Below, piece by piece: positions 58,151 through 64,000 of a stretch of DNA of 64,000 nucleotides (the stretch's first letter is position 1; every line of letters starts with the position of its first letter). The notes beneath the pieces are model-generated. The model saw only the letters and a list, made by a program, of their open reading frames with translations. It did not search any database and was not told where the DNA came from. Position numbers and translations under genes: made by a program. This DNA comes from Kribbella rubisoli (GTDB lineage Bacteria; Actinomycetota; Actinomycetes; Propionibacteriales; Kribbellaceae), in contig NZ_SHKR01000015.1 of NCBI RefSeq assembly GCF_004217145.1, positions 186,001 through 250,000 of the forward strand. Reading direction: 5' to 3'.

Positions 58151-59149
58151 CTATCCCTTCGTCCGGGCTCGTGGGTCGAGGAGGAACACCGCGAAGTCAC
58201 AGAGCAGGACGCAGATCAGCACGGCCAGCGTCACCAGCAGGAAGAGGGACTGCAGCAACGGATAGTCGGTGCTCACGGTGGCGTTGTAGAACATGTAGCC
58301 GAGCCCGGGATAGTTGAACACGTACTCGACCAGGATCGTGCCGGAGATGACGAAGCCGAGTGACATCGCGAAGCCGGACAGGTTGGGCAGGAACGCGTTC
58401 CGGCCGGCGTAGCCGAACATGATCCGCCGGCTCGGGATGCCCTTGGCCCGCGCCATCCGGACGTAGTCCTCGGCGAGCGTGGTGATCATGTTGTTCCGCA
58501 TGGTCAGGATCCAGCCGCCGACCGCGGTGATCAGGATCGTCGCGGCCGGCAGGATGCCGTGCTTGACAACGCTGAGGATGAACTCGCCGTTGAATCCCGG
58601 CGTCAATCCTTGGTCGTAGTTGAAGTCGTTGGGCAGGATCGCGTGATCGCCGATCGCGAACAGCGAGATGAACAGCAGCGCGACCCAGAAATACGGCAGC
58701 GCCGAGGTGACGATGAAGACCGGCGGCACGATCCCGTCGATCAGCCCGCCCCGGCGCCAGCCGGAGATCGTGCCGATCAGCGTGCCGAGGGCGAACGCCA
58801 GGATGGTCGTGATCCCGACCAGTCCCAGCGTCCACGGCAACGCGCTGCTGATCAGCGTGGTCACCGGGACGCCGAGGCTGCTGCCGATCGACACACCCCA
58901 GTGCCCGGTGACCATCGCCTTCAGGTACTCCAGGTACTGCAACACGATGTTCTTGTCCGGCTGGAAGCCGAACTCGGCCAGGACGGTCCGCAACTGCTCC
59001 GCCGTGACGACCGAGCCGCCCTTGCTGAGCCGCTCCCGGAGCGCCTCCTCAGGACTGCCGGGCATCAACCGCGGGATGAAGAAGTTCAGCGTCATCGCGG
59101 CCCAGAGCGTGAGCACGAAGAACCCGAGACGTCGTAGCAGGTATCTCAC
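58151..59149 (-). CDS. Peptide/oligosaccharide ABC permease (DppB type)
   Basis: The 332-residue permease begins with the family pattern RYLLRRLGFFVLTLWAAMTLNFF (in two parts), then LPWTLGLVGITT, ALPYFWVAL and the EAA-like loop DYVRMARAKGIPSRRI. Six membrane segments are evident. It lies 63 nt after the binding-protein gene, across the tandem repeat. Confidence 0.92.
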   Translation of the reverse strand: MRYLLRRLGFFVLTLWAAMTLNFFIPRLMPGSPEEALRERLSKGGSVVTAEQLRTVLAEFGFQPDKNIVLQYLEYLKAMVTGHWGVSIGSSLGVPVTTLISSALPWTLGLVGITTILAFALGTLIGTISGWRRGGLIDGIVPPVFIVTSALPYFWVALLFISLFAIGDHAILPNDFNYDQGLTPGFNGEFILSVVKHGILPAATILITAVGGWILTMRNNMITTLAEDYVRMARAKGIPSRRIMFGYAGRNAFLPNLSGFAMSLGFVISGTILVEYVFNYPGLGYMFYNATVSTDYPLLQSLFLLVTLAVLICVLLCDFAVFLLDPRARTKG

Positions 59150-59187
59150 CGCAAATAGCTCCTCGTGCTCACCCTGTCGTGACTTCC

Positions 59188-59220
59188 GGACTACTTCTGG
59201 ACTACTTCTGGACTACTTCT
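59188..59220. repeat. Three tandem copies of an 11-bp unit at the binding-protein stop codon
   Basis: GGACTACTTCT is repeated exactly three times. Read on the gene's strand each unit contains TAG; the gene's own stop is in the unit at 59210-59220. The array separates the binding-protein gene from dppB. Confidence 0.9.
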
Positions 59221-60928
59221 GTGCGGCCTTCGAGTACAGGTTGGCCAGCACCTGTCCGGCGTCCGGGATGTTGTACGGCGCCGGCTGGGCGTACGGGTTG
59301 TCCTGCGTCGGCCAGCCCTCGATGTCCTTGGTGTTGTACTGGTACCAGTCGACCGACTCGGTCGTCGGGATCAGCGGGACATCCTTGATCATGTACCCAG
59401 AGATCTGCTTGATCAGCTTGACCTGGGTGTCGGGATCCGCGCTGGCGTACTGGTCGAACAGCTTGTCCACCTCGGGGTTGCTGTACCGCGAGTAGTTGCT
59501 GTTGGCCTGCTTGCCGATCGGCGCGGTGTTCTTCGAGTACAGCAGCTGCCGCAGCTCGTAGTACGGCGTCGGTCCGCCGGACAGGCTGGAGTAGGCCAGA
59601 TCGTAGTCACCGGTGTACAGCTTCTGGTTGTACGACTGCTGCTGCAGGTCCTGGATGCTCAGCTCGACGCCGACCTTGGCCAGCTGCTGCTTGACGACCG
59701 CGAGCGACGCGTCCCAGTCGGTGTAGCCGGTGACCGTGATGACGTTGAGCTTGAGCGGGTTCGACTCCGAGTACCCGGCGGTCTGCAGGAGTTGCTTGGC
59801 CTTGTCGAGGTTCGGCTTGTCGTACCCGGCCGCGGCCAGGGCGTCCTTGTCGAAGTACTTGTCGAAGGTCGGCGTGACGACACCGGTCTGGTTCGCGGCC
59901 GGCTGGTAGCCGCTCTCACCGATCTTCGAGATCTGCTCCCGGTCGAGCGCGTAGGCCAGTGCCTGCCGGACCGCCAGCTTGCTGGTCGCCGGGCGGGACG
60001 GGTCGTTGTTCGGCACCAGGGCGACGTTCGCGGTCGGCGGGAACCAGTAGTTGTTCTCCGGCGACTTCGACTTGTAGAACTTGTCGATGTTCGGGATGTA
60101 CTGACCGCCCCACTGCGCCTTGCCGCTGGCGAGGTCGAGGTTGGCCGGGTTGTTGTCCAGGTAGGCCGGGTACTGCACCTTCTGGATGTACGGCTTGCCC
60201 GGCTGCCAGTACGACTGGTTGGCGCTGTAGGAGATGTTGTTCGGGCTGCAGGACTCGACCGTGTAAGGCCCGGTGCCGACCGGCTTCGGGTCCGCCCAGG
60301 TGGCCGGCTTCGACGCCGCATCACCGGTCGACCAGATGTGCTTCGGGACGATGTTGACCTGGTTGGCGAAGTTGAAGAAGTACGGCTCGGCCGCGCCCTT
60401 GAACTTCAGCGTGACCTTGTTGCCCGCCGCGGTGACACTGGTCAGCCCGGCGCCGGTCCACAGCGCGTAGATGTCCAGGGCCGGCTGCGCCTTCATCAGG
60501 TTGAACGTGTAGACCACGTCGTCGGCGCTGAACGGCTGCCCGTCGCTCCACTTCACACCGTCGCGGATCGTGAAGACGATCGAGTCCTTCTTCGGCGACC
60601 AGGCGAAGTCGGTGGCCAGCATCGGCGTGGTGGCGCCGGCCTTCAGCACGTTGACGAAGGTCAGCGGCTCGTAGACGAAACCGCCCGCGACGCCGTTGAC
60701 CGACGGGTTGAACGGGTTGAACTGACACGGCCAGGTCTGTCCGCCGACGTTGGCGATCGTGACCGAGCCGCCCTTCTTGTACTGGCCGGTGCTGCCGCCG
60801 CTACTCGTCGAGGACGACGGGTTGGCCGACGACGCCCCGCTCCCGATCGGCTTGTCGCCGCCGCCGCACCCGGCGGTCAGTGCGCCGACCGCTATCGCGG
60901 CGACCGCGATGCGTGTGATGCCCCTCAT
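59213..60928 (-). CDS. Family 5 solute-binding lipoprotein (DppA-like)
   Basis: The 571-residue protein has a lipoprotein signal with lipobox LTAGC (Cys 21), a Ser-rich tether (about 30-48), and SBP family 5 features: VKWSDGQPFSADDVVYTF, KPVGTGPYTVES and ALAYALDREQI. It feeds peptides or oligosaccharides to the DppB/C permeases encoded downstream. The ROK kinase upstream in the same operon suggests a sugar ligand. Confidence 0.92.
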   Translation of the reverse strand: MRGITRIAVAAIAVGALTAGCGGGDKPIGSGASSANPSSSTSSGGSTGQYKKGGSVTIANVGGQTWPCQFNPFNPSVNGVAGGFVYEPLTFVNVLKAGATTPMLATDFAWSPKKDSIVFTIRDGVKWSDGQPFSADDVVYTFNLMKAQPALDIYALWTGAGLTSVTAAGNKVTLKFKGAAEPYFFNFANQVNIVPKHIWSTGDAASKPATWADPKPVGTGPYTVESCSPNNISYSANQSYWQPGKPYIQKVQYPAYLDNNPANLDLASGKAQWGGQYIPNIDKFYKSKSPENNYWFPPTANVALVPNNDPSRPATSKLAVRQALAYALDREQISKIGESGYQPAANQTGVVTPTFDKYFDKDALAAAGYDKPNLDKAKQLLQTAGYSESNPLKLNVITVTGYTDWDASLAVVKQQLAKVGVELSIQDLQQQSYNQKLYTGDYDLAYSSLSGGPTPYYELRQLLYSKNTAPIGKQANSNYSRYSNPEVDKLFDQYASADPDTQVKLIKQISGYMIKDVPLIPTTESVDWYQYNTKDIEGWPTQDNPYAQPAPYNIPDAGQVLANLYSKAAQK

Positions 60929-60959
60929 CGTCTCTGCCTTTCGCTACTGGTAATCCTGC

Positions 60960-61895
60960 TCATGCGAATGCTTCTGCACCGAGGACAACTCCCGCTGCCT
61001 CGACGCCAAGGGCGAGCGCCCCGATCAGCGGAGCGTCCGAAGGAAACCGGGCCACCGACAACTCCGGTGGGAAGGGGACGGCTGCGTCGAGGGCGCGACG
61101 CAGGCCGGCTTCGATCTGGTCCCAGGAACGAACCAGGCCGCCGCCGACGACGATCCGGACCGGATCGACCGCGATGGCCAGGTTGGCCAGGTGCATCGCC
61201 AGCTCCCGGACGAACTCGTCGGTGAGGACGGCGGCGTCCGGCTGGGTCCGCGCCATCGTGAAGACGTCGGCGGCCGTGACCGGCTGCCCGAGCCGGGCGG
61301 ACCCGGTGGTCTCGAGTGCCTGACCGCTGACGACGTGTTCCAGGATCGTGCGCTCGTCCGCGTCGACGTACACGTCGCCGGCCGAGCGCAAGTTGTAGCC
61401 GATCTCGCCGGACGCGCCGTGCGCGCCGGTGATCACGGTGCCGCCGGCAACGATCGCGATCGCGAGACCGGTGCCGAGATTGACGTACAGCCCCGGGTCG
61501 CAGTCGGCGAGTGCGCCCCAGCGCAGCTCGGCCGCAGCGGCCGCCTTCACATCGGTTGCCAGCCGCACCGGTACGCCGGGAAAGCCGTCCCGCACCAGCC
61601 GCCCGAACGGAAGGTCGTCCCAGCCCGGGAAAGTGGGGGCCAGCTCGACGCGGTCGTCGTACGGGATGCCGAGGGTGGCCGCGCCGACACCGGCGAGCTC
61701 CTGGCCGGGGGCGACCTCGGCGAGCAGTTCGTGGGCAGCGGTCAGGCCGCGGGCCATGGCTTCAGCAGCGCCACCGGACTCGGCGCGGCTGTCGATGGTC
61801 CGTGTTCCCAGTCGACGGCCGGACAGGTCGCTGACCGCCAAGGCGATCTTCGTCCCGCCGAAGTCGAGTCCGAGGACGACCGGCGTTGGAACCAC
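60960..61895 (-). CDS. ROK-family sugar kinase (glucokinase-like)
   Basis: The 311-residue protein has the ATP phosphate loop LGLDFGGTKIAL at residues 8-19, AHGASGEIGYNL with the sugar-contacting Glu and VVGGGLVRSWDQI. There is no DNA-binding domain, so it is an enzyme that phosphorylates a hexose or amino sugar. The zinc-binding Cys cluster is absent. GAGGAGG lies 10 nt before the chosen GTG. It is the first gene of the importer operon, 31 nt before the binding-protein gene, and divergent from a ROK regulator. Confidence 0.88.
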   Translation of the reverse strand: MVPTPVVLGLDFGGTKIALAVSDLSGRRLGTRTIDSRAESGGAAEAMARGLTAAHELLAEVAPGQELAGVGAATLGIPYDDRVELAPTFPGWDDLPFGRLVRDGFPGVPVRLATDVKAAAAAELRWGALADCDPGLYVNLGTGLAIAIVAGGTVITGAHGASGEIGYNLRSAGDVYVDADERTILEHVVSGQALETTGSARLGQPVTAADVFTMARTQPDAAVLTDEFVRELAMHLANLAIAVDPVRIVVGGGLVRSWDQIEAGLRRALDAAVPFPPELSVARFPSDAPLIGALALGVEAAGVVLGAEAFA

Positions 61896-61944
61896 AGGGG
61901 TGGCACCTCCTCGGGACAACCAATAGAATCGATAGGAAACTAAC

Positions 61945-61998
61945 TTAACAACCAACGGACCACAAGGCTTAACTACGAGTTGGTGGCCGAGTTGTTAA
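61945..61998. promoter_or_regulatory. Inverted TTAACAAC sites between ROK kinase and ROK regulator
   Basis: TTAACAAC (61945-61952) and GTTGTTAA (61991-61998) are exact inverted copies, with another TTAAC between them (61969 on). Spaced half-sites in a divergent promoter fit control by the adjacent ROK regulator. Confidence 0.55.
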
Positions 61999-62014
61999 CA
62001 GCGAGGGGGTCGAC

Positions 62015-63211
62015 GTGACGGTTGTTGCGCCAGGCGCATCCGCGGCACGCCCGCAGTTGATCCGCGAGATCAACGAACAGGTGCTGCTCGATCACATCCG
62101 GCGATCCGGACCGATCTCGCGGACAGAGCTCGCCGGCCTGACCGGATTGTCGAAGCCGACCGTGTCGGCGGCGCTCGGCTCGCTGGAGCGGACCGGTCTG
62201 GTGCACGTGACCGGCCAGCGCACCGGCGTACCGGGACCGGCGGCCAGCCTGTACGAGGTGCGGCCGGACGCGGGGTACGTGCTCGGGCTCGATGTCGGGC
62301 GCGAATACCTGCGCGGGGCGATCTCGGATCTCGCGGGCACCGTGCGTGCGCGACTGAGTGTTCGCACCAAGGCCGGTGACGCCATGGCTCGCATCCAGGA
62401 GCTCGCCGACCTGAGCACGACCCTGGCGACCGAATCGGGGATCGACGTCACGCAGCTGACCCAGACCGTGCTCGGGTCTCCCGGTGTCTACGACCCGCGA
62501 CTCGATGCGCTGACGCTGACGGGACGCCTGTCCGGGTGGGATTCACCGGCGACGCTGGCGGCATTACGAGACCGCTTCGGATCGTCCTTGATGATCGAGA
62601 ACGATGTCGATGCCGCCGCGATCGCCGAGCGGGTGCACGGACACGGACGGAACGTCGACAGCTTCGCCTTCGTTTCGGTCGGTACCGGAATCGGTATGGG
62701 ACTCGTTCTCGACGGGAAACTTCGGCACGGATCGCACGGGGTGGCGGGCGAGATCGGGTACCTGCCGTTCACCGAAGGCAGTGGTAGCGATCCGCGGGAT
62801 GCCCGCAAACGCGGCGGTTTCGACGCGTCGGCGTCCGCGGCCGCTGTCGTGCGAGCCGCGCGGCGGGCCGGCGTGCGAGGGGCGTCGACAGCCGAGAAGG
62901 TGTTTGCGGCCGCCGCTCGCGGTGACGCTGTCGCGGCCGCCGTCGTTGCGGAGGAGGCGGTGCTCGTGGCCAAGGCGGTGTGCACGGTGATCACGGTGGT
63001 GGATCCCGAGCTGGTCGTGCTGGGCGGCGGTATCGGACAAGCGCCGGGCTTCCTCGAAGCCGTCTCCCAGCAACTTCACAAGCTTGCGCCGGTGATGCCC
63101 GACGTCAAGGCCAGCGTCCTCGGCCGCGAGTCTGTCGTCGCGGGATGCCTGGCCGCGGGGCTGGACCGCTCCTGGAAGACCCTCGGCGGCCGAGTTGGAA
63201 CTCAGGGCTGA
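62015..63211 (+). CDS. ROK-family transcriptional regulator of the importer operon
   Basis: The 398-residue protein has an N-terminal winged helix (ISRTELAGLTGLSKPTVSAAL, about 34-54) and a ROK domain with LGLDVGREYLRGAI, GTGIGMGLVLDGK, GSHGVAGEIGYLP and VVLGGGIGQ. Here too the zinc Cys cluster is missing. It is divergent from the ROK kinase-importer operon, with inverted TTAACAAC sites between, so it probably represses that operon until the imported sugar binds. The start is GTG. Confidence 0.91.
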   Translation: MTVVAPGASAARPQLIREINEQVLLDHIRRSGPISRTELAGLTGLSKPTVSAALGSLERTGLVHVTGQRTGVPGPAASLYEVRPDAGYVLGLDVGREYLRGAISDLAGTVRARLSVRTKAGDAMARIQELADLSTTLATESGIDVTQLTQTVLGSPGVYDPRLDALTLTGRLSGWDSPATLAALRDRFGSSLMIENDVDAAAIAERVHGHGRNVDSFAFVSVGTGIGMGLVLDGKLRHGSHGVAGEIGYLPFTEGSGSDPRDARKRGGFDASASAAAVVRAARRAGVRGASTAEKVFAAAARGDAVAAAVVAEEAVLVAKAVCTVITVVDPELVVLGGGIGQAPGFLEAVSQQLHKLAPVMPDVKASVLGRESVVAGCLAAGLDRSWKTLGGRVGTQG

Positions 63212-63265
63212 TCTGGTTCGAGTTCCGGGCGTGGATCGTCCGGAATGGTCAGTAGGGTTCGAGCC

Positions 63266-63622
63266 ATGATCGCTATGTACCCGAGCTTTGTGATGGATTG
63301 CCCCGACGCCGGGGTCTTGGCCCGGTTCTACGCCGAGATCCTGGGCTGGAAGGTGGAGGCCCGCGACGGCTGGGCCGACATCAAGCCGGAGGACGGGGGC
63401 AACTGCATCTCGTTCCAGCAGGTCGAGAACTTCAAGCCGCCGTCCTGGCCCGGTCAGGACGTGCCGCAGCAGATGCACCTCGACGTCATGGTCCGCGACC
63501 TGGACGAGGCAGAGGCCGAGGTGCTGAAGCTGGGGGCGACCAAGCCCGAGCACCAGCCCGGGACGACGTTCCGTGTCCTCCAGGATCCGGCGGGGCACCC
63601 GTTCTGTCTCTGCGTCGACTGA
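63266..63622 (+). CDS. VOC/glyoxalase-like domain protein
   Basis: A 118-residue single-domain protein with the vicinal oxygen chelate pattern: FVMDCPDAGVLARFYAEILGW (first metal-ligand region), QMHLDVMVRDL (His) and VLQDPAGHPFCLC at the end. Such proteins bind or transform small molecules with a metal ion. AGGG lies 10 nt before the ATG; a second ATG three codons on is possible. Confidence 0.88.
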   Translation: MIAMYPSFVMDCPDAGVLARFYAEILGWKVEARDGWADIKPEDGGNCISFQQVENFKPPSWPGQDVPQQMHLDVMVRDLDEAEAEVLKLGATKPEHQPGTTFRVLQDPAGHPFCLCVD

Positions 63623-63652
63623 TCAGTCTCAGGGGTCGCCTAGGGTTGGGGT

Positions 63653-64000
63653 GTGACGAGTTGGCGCGAGGAACGGCGGCAGGCGGCGGTCGAGCATGCG
63701 GCTGCGCTCGAACGCCGGAAGGCCGGGGAGACCGCTCAGGCTCGTCAGCTCCTCACCGACTTCATCGCGACGCTGAAGGAAAGTGGCGTCGAGCCGGAGC
63801 CGTTGCGCGCGCAGGTCGTCGGGACGAACACGAGCTACCGGACCAACCTCACCGGGTGGTACCTGCGCCGCAACCGCTCGCTCGCCGTGGATGTCGAGGG
63901 CAACTTCTACATCCTCGGCGTGCCCGCGAGCCTCAAGGCCCGCGTCGCCGGCGTACACGTCGTACCGTCCGACCCGCCGCTCGTCGTCGGCCAAGGCGCC
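63653..64000 (+). CDS. Hypothetical protein, 3' end beyond the window
   Basis: GTG opens a 116-codon frame that runs off the end. It starts with a charged helix (SWREERRQAAVEHAAALERR) and continues into a compact beta region (TGWYLRRNRSLAVDVEGNFY; VPASLKARVAG). I recall similar conserved actinobacterial proteins of unknown function but can name no family. Confidence 0.65.
   Translation, partial: MTSWREERRQAAVEHAAALERRKAGETAQARQLLTDFIATLKESGVEPEPLRAQVVGTNTSYRTNLTGWYLRRNRSLAVDVEGNFYILGVPASLKARVAGVHVVPSDPPLVVGQGA

Noticed and set aside
59188..59220. CRISPR array
   Set aside because: Three adjacent 11-bp units without spacers and no cas gene in the window.
1..64000. tRNA, rRNA, riboswitch, insertion sequence or integration site
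   Set aside because: Reading the intergenic regions I saw no cloverleaf, conserved rRNA block, known aptamer or transposase. Intergenic gaps are short and mostly explained by promoters and hairpins. A covariance-model scan would be decisive and was not possible.

Overview
The window is 64 kb of uniformly high-GC, densely packed bacterial chromosome. Frequent GTG starts, AGGAGG-type ribosome sites, several ECF sigma factors, ROK regulators, a DHA2 exporter and the gene content point to a soil actinobacterium. A Kribbella-like Propionibacteriales member is my best guess, an inference from style and content rather than from any marker gene. I see no rRNA, tRNA, CRISPR array, transposase or prophage structural gene.

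Layout. 1-3.9 kb: a catabolic operon entered mid-gene (class III CoA-transferase, short citrate-synthase-fold lyase, LigB/LigA-type extradiol dioxygenase subunits, MDR oxidoreductase). 3.8-7.7 kb: a ClpP-like protein that has lost its catalytic Ser and His, a nucleoside hydrolase and an FtsH protease. 8-14.5 kb: a carbohydrate island with two DUF4874/DUF4832 secreted proteins, a ROK repressor with a perfect palindromic operator, and two Gfo/Idh/MocA oxidoreductases. 14.5-21.5 kb: an epimerase/TetR pair with twin operators, LtrA, an NmrA-type SDR operon containing an ECF41 sigma factor, a luciferase-like oxidoreductase and an F420-reductase-like protein. 21.5-31 kb: a second sugar locus (GH29-like fucosidase, ROK repressor, CUT1 ABC importer, GH36 alpha-galactosidase). 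31-33 kb: EamA exporter and LysR.

33-42.7 kb is the strangest part. Eight minus-strand genes run head to tail with gaps of 30 nt or less, or 4-nt overlaps: two paralogous proteins in which acidic tracts alternate with amphipathic helix-like segments and end in an Arg-rich tail, a fused peptidoglycan amidase plus HEXXH metalloprotease-like protein, three proteins of no recognised family (one with two Cys clusters and a histone-H1-like Lys/Ala tail), an M20 peptidase and a LuxR-type regulator. I recognise no named system here.

43-55 kb holds redox and stress genes (orphan fumarate-reductase-like flavoprotein, alpha/beta hydrolases, a second ECF sigma factor, type II NADH dehydrogenase, haem peroxidase), a membrane-anchored heparinase-like protein, an MFS exporter and an SDR. 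55-62 kb is a peptide/oligosaccharide-type ABC importer in one operon with a ROK kinase, divergent from a third ROK regulator. The right end has a VOC protein and a truncated hypothetical gene.

The main regulatory observation is a set of six promoter-like sites, GTCACA, exactly 16 nt, then TGTC (once GGTC). They lie upstream of LtrA, the SDR-ECF41 operon, the flavoprotein, the alpha/beta hydrolase-ECF operon, the NADH dehydrogenase and the haem peroxidase. Both divergent regions carry two such promoters back to back. This matches the promoter type I remember for ECF41 sigma factors and suggests one redox-stress regulon spread over 32 kb.
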